Part shown: piece after piece, positions 12,376 through 25,374 of the stretch
How the letters are laid out: every line of letters starts with the position of its first letter
Position numbering within the stretch: position 1 is the first letter of the stretch
Assembly (NCBI GenBank): GCA_031308135.1
Contig: JAHLJT010004567.1
Span: 37,708,389-37,772,388, forward strand
Length of the DNA: 64,000 nt
Source of the DNA: Acheta domesticus
Taxonomy: Eukaryota > Arthropoda > Insecta > Orthoptera > Gryllidae
Reading direction: 5' to 3'
Notes under the pieces: generated by a model
Seen by the model: only the letters and a program-made list of their open reading frames with translations
What the model was told of the DNA's origin: nothing
The model's database searches: none
Program-made: the position numbers and the translations under genes

Positions 12376-14030
12376 TCATTGTTTTGTTAAAATAAACATT
12401 ATTTTTCTTTTTTGACGGTCAGTATAGTCTCTAATTGTATAGAAACAGTTATGCAGCTGAAAAGATTTTACTTTGAACTTAAATTTATGTACCGACTTTA
12501 ATTGTTTAATGTCATCTGGCAATGCTTTATAAAGTAACGTACATGTATTGTATGTGGATTTCTTGACGATTGCTGTTGATACTGACACTGATGCACGTGA
12601 TTTCTAAGACGTGTATTTTAATTATAAATATCAATATTGCATGAAATATGTTCCATCCGTTAAGTAGGTCATTTTTGACAAATCTTACAGATTCGTAAAT
12701 AAATAGGCAAGGCAAAGGTAAGATTCCAAGCTCAATGAAAAAGGCTTGCAGGGATCACGTGGAAGGCAGTTTTTCATTATTTGAATAATTTTCTTTTGCA
12801 ATCTGAAGGTCTGAGTACTACAGGATGAGCTTCCCTAGAATATTATGCCATATCCCAGACGGGAATGTACATTTGCAAAATAAACGCAACGAGTTGCATG
12901 AAGGCTGACAGAATTTGAAAGAATTCTAAATGCGTAACATAATAGACTTAATTTAGTGTTTTATTCTGTTATATGCGCATTCCATTTGAGGTTTGATTGA
13001 ATTGAGAGACCTAGAAATTTTATTACCTCAACATCAGCTAATTGCGTATTGTTCATTTTCAATGGAACATGCGATTGCCGATTTGAAATGCAAAGATGCA
13101 TTGAAACCGTTTTTCTTTCGTTAACAATTAATTTGTTATTATTAAACCAATTTGAAACTTCTGAAATGGTACTATTTAGTGCTTTTTTGCAAAGAACATT
13201 CGTGTCATCGGCAAAAGAACCTGTTCTTCCATTTTTAATAGACGAGGGCATATCGTTTACATATAACTGAAAGAGGATAGGACCTAAGATCGAACCTTGC
13301 GGGAACCCATGCTCAATTGGCAAAGAATTAGAAACATAAGTATGTAATGTCCTTTCGTGCCAGGATGGTATTTCTACTCTTTGAGTCCGATGTTTAAGGT
13401 AAGAAGTTACCCAATTTAGGAATACCACGAATTCCATACGAAGTTAATTTTGAGAGCAAGATGTTATGGTCAATAACGTCAAAAGCTTCCGAAAGATTTA
13501 AGAATATTCCAATGGATACTTCATTTTGGTCTATTGATGAAGCAACATATTTGAGAAAAGAAAAAATGGCAGTTTTCGTAGATTTTGATTTTCTAAAACC
13601 GTATTGTGAGTCTGAAAACGCTTTGTTTTTCCTGAGAAAAGTTTCCATTTGTGAGTAGAAAAGCCTCTCTATATTTTTGAGGAAAACTGACAAAAGAGAA
13701 ATTGGTCGGTAATTTTAAATTTTATTTTTGTCCTTTTTTTTAAAAAGTGGCTTAATTTTTGCTGTTTGAAAATATCTGGAAATATTCCTCTACGTAAAGA
13801 AGCATTGAAAATGTGAGTTAACGGATGTATAAAGGCAGGTGCACAAGTTTTTTAATACCCAATCCGGAAATTCATCTAAATCAGATGAATATTTTTTAGT
13901 TTTCTGACTATTCTGAGGATTTCGTTGCGAGAAGTTTCGGAAATAAACATCGTATCGGAATTTTTTTGGGAAGCGTAAGATGTTGGATTTTAATAATAAT
14001 AGAAACGCGTACAAATTGTACAAAGAAATT
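12376..14030 (-). mobile_element. LINE reverse-transcriptase region, Jockey/CR1-type, frameshifted
   Basis: Read on the minus strand from 14030, the segments follow the order of a non-LTR reverse transcriptase: DEFPDWVLK, then IKPLFKK, YRPISLLSVF, YGFRKSKSTKTAI (motif 2 region), a DLSKAFD-like segment (here NLSEAFDVIDHN), HGFPQGSILGP (motif 4), and FADDTNVL (catalytic FADD, ~13202-13215), then KFLGLSIQSNLKW. The C-terminal tail at 12376-12588 includes LPDDIKQLKSVHKFK. There are frameshifts near 13400-13437, near 13700 and in the tail. The 5' part (endonuclease, ORF1) is absent. The element abuts the next LINE at ~14035. The clade call is by motif style only. Confidence 0.75.
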
Positions 14031-14035
14031 ATAGC

Positions 14036-16990
14036 TTAGTTTTTACAGAGTTTAATAATTGGTATGTCTCTTTTTCTGCACTGAGTTATATGATACCGGT
14101 CACAAGGTTGATAGCACAGTTCACATACGCAGTTTTCATCAGGTTGATGGTACGTCTTTGTTGAACAGATTTTGTGGTGATATCCATGAGTCGCTAGGGA
14201 ATTGACGAAGTGTCGAAGGTCTTGGTTGGCTTCCGTCCAGGATCGGTCCACCATGGCTTCCGTGGAGTAGAAGTCTATCCATATCTCCTTTCGTTTCTCC
14301 ACTCTTTCTAGCAGTACCCTTGTATAGCAACTGGTCGATGGCAGGTTATGTTCTAGGCGCAAGTCCTCTAGTAGGAAGGATCCTTTGCAAGTTCATATAC
14401 AAGTCTGGATTTCGTATATTTGGAAACCCCGAGGACAGCTTTTAGGAAGCGGGATTTTACTGCTTCTATAGTGCGAAGGTCGTTTGTGGTTAGCTTCTCC
14501 CATGTCAGCTCGATTCCATATGTGAGGATGGGGACTATTTTGGCTTTGAATAGCTTTACTGCTGATGTAGGGATAACCTGTTCAATGATTTAATGTCGTA
14601 TATGGCTTTAGTGGCTGCCGCAGCTCTTGACTTTGTATGCAGTTTAAAGGACTTCATTGTTGTTTGGAGCGTTACACCGAGGTATTTGAAAGAGTGTACT
14701 ATTTGTAGTGGGGCTCCGTCCATTGTTACTCTATCATCGGTTGCTATTCTTCCACCTTTCCTAAAGATCATTTGCACCGTCTTGCTGGTGTTGATTTTTA
14801 ATTTATTTTCCTTTGCCCATAGTTTCAAAGCATCAATTGCTCTCTGAAGTTCAGTTCTGCTATGTGTTCCTATGACCATGTCGTCTGCGTATATGTAAAT
14901 CCTTACTGTCTCTGCCTCTTGTCTTAATCTCTGGACCACGTCGTAAGTGGCAATGTTAAATAACAGAGGGCTTAAAGGGTCTCCTTGGAGCACACCGTTA
15001 GTTTGGATTATTTCCTTCGACATTGTTATATTATCTGAGATTTTTACGGTGTTAACTCTGAGTATGTTGTGAATCAGGGTCACTAGTTCCTTATTTTCTC
15101 TATGATTGACTCTAGCTTTGTTGACAAGATGGTTCTGTCAAGCGTGTCGNNNNNNNNNNNNNNNNNNNNNNNNNNNNNNNNNNNNNNNNNNNNNNNNNNN
15201 NNNNNNNNNNNNNNNNNNNNNNNNNNNNNNNNNNNNNNNNNNNNNNNNNNNNNNNNNNNNNNNNNNNNNNNNNNNNNNNNNNNNNNNNNNNNNNNNNNNN
15301 NNNNNNNNNNNNNNNNNNNNNNNNNNNNNNNNNNNNNNNNNNNNNNNNNNNNNNNNNNNNNNNNNNNNNNNNNNNNNNNNNNNNNNNNNNNNNNNNNNNN
15401 NNNNNNNNNNNNNNNNNNNNNNNNNNNNNNNNNNNNNNNNNNNNNNNNNNNNNNNNNNNNNNNNNNNNNNNNNNNNNNNNNNNNNNNNNNNNNNNNNNNN
15501 NNNNNNNNNNNNNNNNNNNNNNNNNNNNNNNNNNNNNNNNNNNNNNNNNNNNNNNNNNNNNNNNNNNNNNNNNNNNNNNNNNNNNNNNNNNNNNNNNNNN
15601 NNNNNNNNNNNNNNNNNNNNNNNNNNNNNNNNNNNNNNNNNNNNNNNNNNNNNNNNNNNNNNNNNNNNNNNNNNNNNNNNNNNNNNNNNNNNNNNNNNNN
15701 NNNNNNNNNNNNNNNNNNNNNNNNNNNNNNNNNNNNNNNNNNNNNNNNNNNNNNNNNNNNNNNNNNNNNNNNNNNNNNNNNNNNNNNNNNNNNNNNNNNN
15801 NNNNNNNNNNNNNNNNNNNNNNNNNNNNNNNNNNNNNNNNNNNNNNNNNNNNNNNNNNNNNNNNNNNNNNNNNNNNNNNNNNNNNNNNNNNNNNNNNNNN
15901 NNNNNNNNNNNNNNNNNNNNNNNNNNNNNNNNNNNNNNNNNNNNNNNNNNNNNNNNNNNNNNNNNNNNNNNNNNNNNNNNNNNNNNNNNNNNNNNNNNNN
16001 NNNNNNNNNNNNNNNNNNNNNNNNNNNNNNNNNNNNNNNNNNNNNNNNNNNNNNNNNNNNNNNNNNNNNNNNNNNNNNNNNNNNNNNNNNNNNNNNNNNN
16101 NNNNNNNNNNNNNNNNNNNNNNNNNNNNNNNNNNNNNNNNNNNNNNNNNATTGTGGATTGTTCGAGCGAAGTACATACTCGCATTTCTCTCAATGTCAGC
16201 AAGTTGTTCTGCTGTGAATTTTCCACTGCTGAGTATGTATCGTCGTTGACTGGCAAGCTTCTTTGAGTCTAGGGTAGGTCTCATATCTGGGTTCCGCTCT
16301 CTCCATACCTTGAAAACTTCTATTTCTGAGCCCCCCCCCAATTTAGCTTTTGCACCACATCACCTCCTTTAATTCATCCCGGGTCCATCTCTGACGATGG
16401 CTTCGAGCTACTGCCGGCTCTGGGTCCCTGGGACTAACACCCGTGGGATGGCCAGACGTCGACAAGGTGACATTAGCTCGGCTTCTGAGCAGGTATGGGA
16501 CATTGGTAGAACAAGGCACGTTAAGATTCATTACATTGCTTGTTCTATCCATTTTTCTCATTGGTTTGAATTGAGGATTCGCAGGACGCAAGTTCGAGTT
16601 CACAGATCACACTTAACTTTTGGGTTGTTTCTTGCCAATCCGTTACTGCGACCCACAGTGGCCTCTGGGCATCCCCCCGCAGGGCCCAGCAAGGGATCCC
16701 TCCGATCGCCATTCGGCATTACTAAACCCTACGGATTTTCACTGACTGCTGAAGGCAGCCTCCTTCGCTGGCTAATGCAAGGTTCGGGCCTCCACTCTAA
16801 TCAGTGGCCTGGTGTGCCAACCCAGTTTCTCTCCTGTACCCTCTATGGGCCGACAGCAGGAAGTCTCAAAGGTTCATGACCCTTCCCTCTCTACTTACTT
16901 CCCACTCTCCTCAAACTGGTAGTACTTCTTCGTCTGACCCCTCACACTTCAACCTATTCAGCAAGGGAGGCCCTACCGGTAGCTAGGCTA
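14036..16990 (-). mobile_element. R2/R4-like LINE with central assembly gap
   Basis: The upstream part on the minus strand (16603 to 16343) encodes RQRWTRDELKEVMWC. A run of C at 16332-16339 breaks the frame, and the next frame (16341-16150) continues with VFKVWRERNPDMRP and SQRRYIL. This arrangement is known from R4/NeSL-style single-ORF elements. After the 1000-N gap, 15083-14556 gives NGVLQGDPLSPLLFN and YADDMVIG (catalytic YADD, ~14880), then FKYLGVTLQ. The C-terminal piece (14362-14036) holds CELC-x7-HITQC, a CCHC knuckle like those next to the restriction-like endonuclease of this group. Stop codons and frameshifts lie between pieces. 16604-16990 is probably the 5' UTR. Its extent is approximate. 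Confidence 0.7.
15150..16149. other. Assembly gap, exactly 1000 N
   Basis: The round length indicates a placeholder rather than a measured size. It removes the N-terminal half of the reverse transcriptase of the LINE on either side. ORFs spanning it are artefacts. Confidence 0.99.
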
Positions 16991-17066
16991 CCACTGACAT
17001 AGCTTTAAGGCTCATGGGGTACTCAGCTCCACCACCAACTCCAAGGTCGTGTACCCCTAGGTGGAG

Positions 17067-17075
17067 TTATTATTA

Positions 17076-17136
<61 letters not shown>

Positions 17137-17138
17137 GG
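17067..17138. repeat. Compound microsatellite (TTA)n(TTG)n
   Basis: A run of tta units passes directly into ttg units. It gives spurious poly-Tyr, poly-Ile and poly-Val ORFs. Confidence 0.95.
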
Positions 17139-18642
17139 GGATATATTTTTTCGTTGGTTAAGGAACGCAAGTTCATCAAATATAACAGAAAATATTCGTA
17201 CTCATACAGTTACTCGGGATTACTTATGTGCGGAGAACTCGTAGTAAGGCGAAAGTAAAAGCGCCTGCTGGTAGACAACTCGCAACAATGTCCGTGATTT
17301 TCTCAAAATTAAACGTATTTTCGAAATTCGAAGTGTTAACTCATAATCTCGGTTACACACGGGAGAGTAAGTTCTTTCTGTGCCTGATCATAAACGGTCA
17401 AGTATTTTGGGCGCAGGGTGGAAACGAACGCACATTTAAGATCCTCAGACACCACATTATCTCCAACTCCTCTTTGTGTTCACGCAGTCGGGGAAAAGAA
17501 GAAACAGAAAGTTTATCGTACGCTCTGATGTAATTTTGAAAGGCGTATTTGAAATCATTTGGATAATTTGGAATTGATCGAAAATAACGGGTCAGTCATT
17601 CTAAAATTTCTAAATAGCTATTGATGACCCGTGGACGCTTTACACCACCCTTACGTAATCAGGAGTGTAGAATATTTTCATTTGGCACTGGTCCTTAGAT
17701 CAAAATCGATTTTCCATCAATGGCAGGGGCGAATTGTACCCAGAGATCCTATTATGAGAGGAGGACGAGGAGTTTTCAAATGCCCAAGGTCCCAAAATGT
17801 GAATGTTGGTGGTATTTCAGAATTACCCAATATTTATTTATGAACATTATTATTGATTTTCACTAGAACACATTGTGCTGTTTTCAAAATATTTTGAATG
17901 CAGCTTAAAGAATAGAACAGGCAACCGAATACCATTTCACGTGAATCTTCCGTAACTTTTGTAATTACTTATAAAATGTAAATCTAAAAGAATGATTGCA
18001 ACTTCAAGTATTTGTAAGGCATGTGCGAGTTAATGTGAAGGTCCTTTAAAATGTTTGTAAGTGGTTGCTTTATTTTAGTCGAAAAGAAATGGCTGAGGAA
18101 ATAGCTCGAAATGGCTGAAGAGAACATCTTGTTTTACATGTATCAGTCTCGTCAATCTCAGTGTCAAAAAGTGACAACAGAGTAGTCTCGAAGACATGGA
18201 ATCAATGGCGAACACGTGTATTTGCATATCGTAATTGCAAGATCGATTTTATTCTTAATAGTAACGTCTTGGGCTCCTAGACTGCGACCGAATCTCCAAT
18301 TGTCAACTGAAAAATCGAGAGTTCGCGCGACCCCAGACAGAGAGGAAGCACACGCGAGCGGCGAGAGGTAGTTTCTCGGCGACAATTACTGCACCGCGTC
18401 AGCGAAAGTGCTAAGGAGAAAAGGCCACGCAGCTGACAATCCGCTCCCGAAGTTCTCAGCGCCTCCACGCAGCGCCTCGCAGAGTCCCCGCTCGCCTCTC
18501 GTTCCCAAGAGTAACAAGTTCATTCACTTTTAACTAAAGTTGGCTGCATTTTCAATTATTGGTTTTCGAAAACAGAAATTTGTTTAGACAATTTGAATCT
18601 TCATAGAGGAATGGATTGTTTTGCTTCTCCATCAGCAGATGT
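17139..18642. other. Intergenic, no gene recognised
   Basis: The 101-codon ORF at 17231-17533 has no family features. A GC-richer patch at 18280-18510 (many cgcg and gcg words) could be a regulatory or old element fragment; no promoter or ORF could be tied to it. Confidence 0.5.
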
Positions 18643-19048
18643 TTTTATTTATTTGTCAAAAAACAGTAAAATCTGTGTATGGCGTGTGGGGAAAGAAATT
18701 TATCTGCGCACATTTTCTTGAGGGCCAGAATTTAAAAAAAAATAGAAAATAATTATTTTAGAAAAATAAAAATATTTGAAAAATGTTTTTCCCGAGTTAT
18801 AGAAAATCAATTTCAACGGTAAATGAACTACAAGCAAGAGGAGTTCTCAACATAACGTGCGCACAGTGAAGCTACATTTACGTCCAGAAGCAAAACAAGG
18901 GGCCATCTCAGCATTTGCTCAATGGATCAGGGAAACTGGACAAAAACCTGATCGAGATAGGGGTCATTGACCCGGAAGCTGAAGTACATTACTTGTTACA
19001 GGCGTATTAAATATTTTTTTAAATGTATACAATGCAAACGTAAACTAA
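18643..19048 (+). repeat. RepD/E element, copy 2
   Basis: Shorter counterpart of 11670-12370. The RepD block is followed by the ORF tail, open here from about 18883 to a stop at ~19010, including LNGSGKLDKNLIEIG. Confidence 0.55.
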
Positions 19049-22000
19049 TTCAAAGGTAGTACTTGCTACCTTACCTACCCGAAATACCTGTCGCTCTGGG
19101 TCATTGACGATCTGTTTTGGCTTGCACGGGACAACCATTTTTCCACCTTACTGTTGTTAAAAAACGCAGTTCCTCTATTTATTTCTTATTCCGTAGAAAT
19201 TGATCCTAAAGTTGTTATTTCGAGAGTACACTTCATTGCTTTGGCGTCGAGACTCAAATACATCGCAAAATATTTACATTTCGAAACTTTTTTTGTGATC
19301 CAACTTGTATTAGTGTTGACTCGTTCCGCAAATAAGTTTCTCCGAATTGCATGAGATCCCTCTCTTAAATTATTTTATATGATCCAAACTTATCATTGCA
19401 TTTCCGAAATAATTTCTTATTGTGCGAATATAATCACTAAAATGGAGATTTTGTTTTATGTATTGCACACAGTGCCATTTATTCATAAATACACTCCTGC
19501 CAACTTTTCCGTATTTTATCCTGCTAAAATCAGTTATCGTCTTCCCACGTAAAATATCACGAGAGGCTCACATCCATTTAACTCTGTTAAATCTGTAATT
19601 CCTTAGGGAAGCGTTCATAGACCTTCCCTGAATAACCTATACACAGCTGACGATTAGGTAGCCACATTTGCTAATGACACAGCAATACTTCCGGGAAATG
19701 GAAAATGCTTGAGCCTGCTCATTTATATTTTTTACTGGTGCCCTGTTACAGCAAAAACTGCTCATCCATTGAATAAGTTTTCAAAATACGAATAGAATTT
19801 ACTTTGCTTTTTTGCGACGGCGCGGCTTTGTAAACCATTGTGACGATAGGAATTGAGAAAAAAATTGAAATTTTCCTTTTAAATGTCTTTCTTCAAAATA
19901 ATTATCTTTATTTATGCACTGTTCGTGGCCTCGAAAGGGCAATGCTACGCATGCGTTAAGTGGTCTCTTCCTCTTAGAATACTTCATGCAGGACAAAATA
20001 TAAAAGGAAATGATGCTTATCAAATTTTTGCACACTTTGTTGAAGAGCTTGCTGCTGATTCTTGGTCAAGTATTTGTCTTTATTCAACTCCCTGAAAAAA
20101 TTGTAATACAATTGAACATGTAGCAAATAAATATTTTAAAAAAGGATTTATCTTCCAAATACTGAGTGATAAAGTTTATCTGATGAAAGTGTTTTCGATT
20201 AGTAAAAAGTACAAAAAAGGAAAATAATATTCAAGACATCATTTTCAATTAGACTTGCTTCGTCGGGAGGATACGAAGTATCTATTACTGTTAATTGGAG
20301 ACAAGATAGTGAATCAATACTCATGAGTAAAATGCGTAAAATTCATTTTCATAAATACAATATAATTCCTTTTACATGGTCATTTGTTTACGAGCAATAC
20401 CATTCATGATAATGTTGAGATCCAACTCAATATTCTGTTTAAGTATTGCATAGTAATTACATTTTCATTAAAGGCTTGTAAATTACGTACCTTTCGCAAC
20501 CTAGACTCAATCTTGATAACTCCAATGTAGCGAATCATTTCTCTTTTCTCGTATTATCTGCTTTTCGTGTACACGGTTGACTCTTGCTTTCACTAGAAAG
20601 CTTGAAAGTGTGCGCAAGACGTTATTGTATTTTAATATCCATGAGAAAATTCCCATCAGCTTAACGAACATGAAAACGATAAAGATAAATCTGAATATCT
20701 TAGGACACTAAAAATATTAAATAAGTATTGTCCTTAATTACAAAATTTCCTATAAATTACATAAATTATAGACTGAGATTGGGTAACATTGTCCAACCTG
20801 CTTCAAGTTGCCGAGTACTCAGTTATGATTTAAGTTTAATACAACATACGCGTATTTTTTATCTTATCAAGTTTATTTCAGAAAGTGAAGAAAATTAAAA
20901 CACTACGTCCTAGGAATTTAAAAAGGAGTTGTCTAAAATATAGATCAATTTAAGCAAATATCCAAAAATATGGGTAAATTTATTTTCAGTGTGTTATTAT
21001 TTACTGTTAGTATGCTAAATTTAAATAGATGTGTATGTATACTATCTTGGCAATAAAACATGTTATTTTATCATAAAATGTACGTTCGCATGTCATGGAA
21101 TTTACATTAATTTTTCTATTACTGTTAGCATCTAATACCACAGAGTTGTGCTACACCATCATACAAAATTAAACATTTACATTGAAAAGATATTTAAAGC
21201 AATAAAAAATTAAAAATTGAAAATTAGTACTCGCAACAAATTACAGAAGAAACTAACGGACTGAAACAAGTAGAAATTTTGTCATAAATGTGAAGTCCAG
21301 TGAAATTCAAACCCAGTAAAAGAACAATCTCCCTGCACCACTCCTCGCTTCCGAAAATCTTTAACAGGTATAAATGACCCAACTGGTAATAAATTTAACA
21401 TCGGAAAAAAACTCAGTCACAGAAATAAAATTGTATTTTTCTTGTATACATTTTGTTTCCCGAATTGCTTTTCAAGTGATTCCCATTCAATTAAAACACA
21501 TGGAGAACAGCCCCACCTTTTCTCTATACCTTTTGCTTTCCTTCAGAACAAACTCGGTGTTTCCTTATCTAAATAGAATCGCAGCATCATAGAGTACATT
21601 TTTATAATCTTAATAAAGCTGCTAATATACTATTGCTGTCTTGAGCAGATTCATTATGATTTTTCATGATATGAAGATTAAAAAACCCAAACTCACATGA
21701 CCAGTGAACTTCCAGTGAGCGGTGAGAATGGATAGCACTATTTTTACGCTTATGCGGTGCTCTACGCGAGACATTTTGTTTTCTACGGAAACCTTCCTGA
21801 TATTGTTTTGAAATGATTCCCCTTTTTTTAGAATATAAAGAATTTTTATCGTCATGGTACTACCTCACTCTCCTAGGCAAGGAGAAGAAGAATCCTCTTG
21901 ATTTCTTATATAACATTGATAAAACACTTTACTGCTGATAAACCAAAATATTTTTCAGAAAAATGTTTAAAATTGTCATTTCTTTTGTTAGTCGACAGAA

Positions 22001-22072
22001 AAGTACATGAAAGAAAGAGCAACATATGTTGCATGTTGGAGGATGCCGTCTACGGCATCCACGTGCACCAGT
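19049..22072. other. Intergenic / clarin 3' flank
   Basis: AT-rich and low in recognisable repeats. It includes the clarin 3' UTR and flank. I could not fix a clear polyadenylation signal for clarin. Confidence 0.5.
19883..20095 (+). CDS. Possible small secreted peptide (weak)
   Basis: A 70-codon ORF starts MSFFKIIIFIYALFVASKG. It has a short hydrophobic N-terminus that could act as a signal peptide with cleavage near residue 19, then QCYACVKW and a third Cys near residue 65. An aataaa lies ~30 bases after the stop (20127). No homologue comes to mind, there is no repeat in the surroundings, and an ORF this short can arise by chance. It is listed only because start, hydrophobic leader, cysteines and poly(A) signal occur together. 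Confidence 0.15.
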   Translation: MSFFKIIIFIYALFVASKGQCYACVKWSLPLRILHAGQNIKGNDAYQIFAHFVEELAADSWSSICLYSTP

Positions 22073-22214
22073 TCAGTAGAGAATGAGGGTGCCGTCCGTC
22101 GCTTCCTTCTCTGGATTCCAAGTTGGAGGTGGGGGTATTTTGCGAATCAAGTAATCTCGCCAGAACAAGACGCCGACATTAGCCCAACTGATGAGAAGCG
22201 CCACCAACACCAGC
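22073..22214 (-). CDS. Clrn: Clarin exon 4 (TM4 and C-terminal tail)
   Basis: 142 bases from acceptor ttttcag to TGA at 22075-22073. With the two bases from exon 3 it completes a Trp codon. It then encodes LVLVALLISWANVGVLFW (TM4) and a tail with RKIPPPPTWNP and the end TLILY. Confidence 0.85.
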
Positions 22215-25200
22215 CTGAAAAGAAGAATTTGGTTACAGCAATTGCGTTTTCGGATGGATAGCAGTGATGATATCAGTTGCCTTACAAAATCTGAAATGTA
22301 TTACTGGTATTGATTGACTGATTTCGTGTGTACGGGCATGCCCACTGCTATGCTCATTAGGCCCGTAAGTGTAATGCATGTTTTATCAAGGGATATGGCA
22401 GTGTTCTTCCCTGGATGGATAGCTGGATAGTTACTCGGCTCATGGGGGATTGTCCCTATCCAGGTATCTCTCAACAGCGAGGCACTGCCCCGGCCGGGAC
22501 AAATTTTAATTTCTCGATTGGCTTCCTGACTTGAATGGTATTGTAGTGTATGTGAAAGCAAGGGGTGAGGTTAAGACAAGGTCGAGGAAGGAAAGATCGT
22601 GCACGGACCACGACCTGGTTGTTAAGGTACTGCTCCGGTATGCGCCTGGCGTTGATCGGAGAAACCACGGAAAACTACTAACCAGAGCAGCCGGACGCAA
22701 GAATTCTCCTCTACACAGCGGAAAAATTCACACAACTATCTAGTTAAATCGAAAACCCTACCACTGTTGAGATTCAAACCCTAGGACCTCCCGAGGGCGT
22801 AGCCTAGGGAAGCCTCCGTTTTCGACGTAGACCGAGTTTCTCGTGCACGGCACAACGAACACGTTAAGAAAAATCGACAGATACGATCTCATTGTGATAA
22901 CTGCTATGAAATGGGGTATGTTCTCTTTAACATTTTTAATTACCATAAATGACAAAATTCAATTTAAAACACATTTTTAGGATATTTTTCCCTCCTTTCG
23001 GGTGATATTAAAATAACTGGACTTTCCACTCATTCTCTTACAGATTACTTCTTAGTCAAAAAACACTTTTCATCCTCTCCAATATTTATCGTATTTGCTT
23101 TAAATTCACTTAAGTTGTCTTACCAATAGGACCAGCCAAGTTGCGCGAGGCCCCTCCGAAGTACAGTACCCACTGATAACTTCATTAAGTGCGATGTTGT
23201 CTTAAGACCAGTAGCATAATGGGATCCCCAAAGGATGAGGACATAGTAAGTCGAGGCCACCTGCAACAGTAAATTGAAAGTTACCTTCTCAGTTTTGAAA
23301 TTTCAGTTTCTCACAAAATTTTCTCGTTCTTAATATTACTAAGTTTAACAGAACAATATTATTTTATTTTATTCTGAAATGTTAACAACTCTTTCATATA
23401 CTAAGTATATAAGCATTTATAATTCTGTTAAAAAAGATAAAATAGAGAAACAATGAAAGACTTTGGGCAATAAGCCTTGAGATAAGTCATCAATAAGAAT
23501 CGAGAAAACGAAAACAGACAAAATTATAAATTTTCAATAAATTTAATATAAAAAAATAATTTATTATTTCCAGAAAATTTGGTTGAAAATTACTCGTTCA
23601 GTGATTTTACTTTTGTGCACCAGTATGAAGGCCTATATTTTATGTGTGTGTGTATCTGTCTATTTATCTATCCGTCAATTTATCTATCAAGACAATTTTA
23701 AGCATATTTTGTCTAATAAACTCCTTCCAGATTTCCAATGGCCGAGCCGCAATAAGCACTCAAAAGTGGTCTTGAAAAATTCTTTCTATGCAAAAATTTG
23801 ATTTGCAGAAGCGTATAAATACCCCAAAAACATGAAAATTGTTTATTATTTTCAAAATAAATTAATTTATTTCTTAAGAAAGAAAAATGAACCAGAAATA
23901 AAACTAATGGTGCTACAGAATGGCACAGACTTTCCCGTATTATTTTTCTATTTCCTTGGGTCTCGGCTAGCTATTCATAGTTGCCGCATACTCTTGCCAG
24001 CTGCCATCTATTCCCGCCACACTACATTTTTTTGACATTTCTTAATTTTTTGCTTTCTTAGGGGTAGAACGAAATATTAATTTTATTATGTTAAAGAACA
24101 CTAAAATCTCGACATAAAAGGCAATTTTCTTTGAAAAATTTGGAGCTTCTTTTTAAGTAAATGACGTTTAAGCCCTACTAAAAATGTGAAATTTGAAGCT
24201 CGTTTTTCACAGAAAATTTATGAGTTTTCGAAAAACTTCATTTGAAGTCATTTGGAACACTTTAACATACAAATACAACAGTGTTTAAAATTGCTGGAAA
24301 TGTGCGTATTAACGGCGTGAGAGATCTTTCAAAAAATTACATTTGTGTAATTTTTGAAAAAACAACAATAAAAACTACCCCAAATTGAACTTCATGTCAT
24401 ATTAACGAGTGTAATTAGCACTATCCGTTCGAAAAATTTGAAGAAAACTTTGCAGCCATTTTTGAGAAAATGACGTTTGAGTTGCTAATGTAAATATTAA
24501 CGACGTGAGACACAAGTCAAAAAAAGTTCACTTTTGTAATTTTTGAAAAAAACAAAATAATAAAGCAACATGACGTATATTTCATCTCATAGAATACGTT
24601 AGGCACTATCCCTGCCAAAAATTTAAAGAAAAAAAATTGGAGCCGTTTTTGAGAAAATCTTGTTTTCGTAGTTTTGTTGTTTCGTAACATGTTGCACGCA
24701 ATATTGCGCGAAAACGACTAAACGTTGCAAAACAAGTACATGACCTTAAAGAAAAAACTTACTTTGGAGAACAAATTTTATTTGAAGGAAAAATCTCTTT
24801 CTTCAATTTTGTTGTTGGAGGAAGACGCCGAAAAAAATTCAAACTTTTGCAATTGTTCGAAAATTAGGAGTTAACCGAGAAAATCCGACCTATGCCACCT
24901 TAATAAATGTATTTTACTCTATTCTTACAAGAAATTTAAAGAAAAATTTGTAGTCATTTTTGAGAAAATTTTGAAAATGTCCGGGGGCTTCATGTGAAGT
25001 AACACCCAAATTTTGAAGAAAGGTTTTCAGAATCTCAAAGCTTCGACTAGAGCCAGATGGTCAGAAGTTTCTTCAACTTGGAAAAAATCCTACGAGTGTT
25101 TAGGCACTAGTGGTGTTCACAGAAGGACAGACGGACGTTTTCCCTTCAATTGGTTTTTCGGTATCAAGGTCTTACAAAACAACACGTGTTAGGTTTTTTT

Positions 25201-25327
25201 CTTAATTTAGCAACTGGTTTTATCCACTTTTTCGTTGTCAGGGCCAGGCAATGAATTTTTTCCTGCCGAAAATTTGCCGTTTTTTCGCGCAGCATTACAT
25301 AACTTTCCCTGTACTACGTATATTGCT

Positions 25328-25374
<47 letters not shown>

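Noticed and set aside
15102..16341. Long ORFs of 370-410 codons on both strands
   Set aside because: They are made almost entirely of N positions in the assembly gap. Only the short ends are real sequence, and on the minus strand these belong to a LINE.
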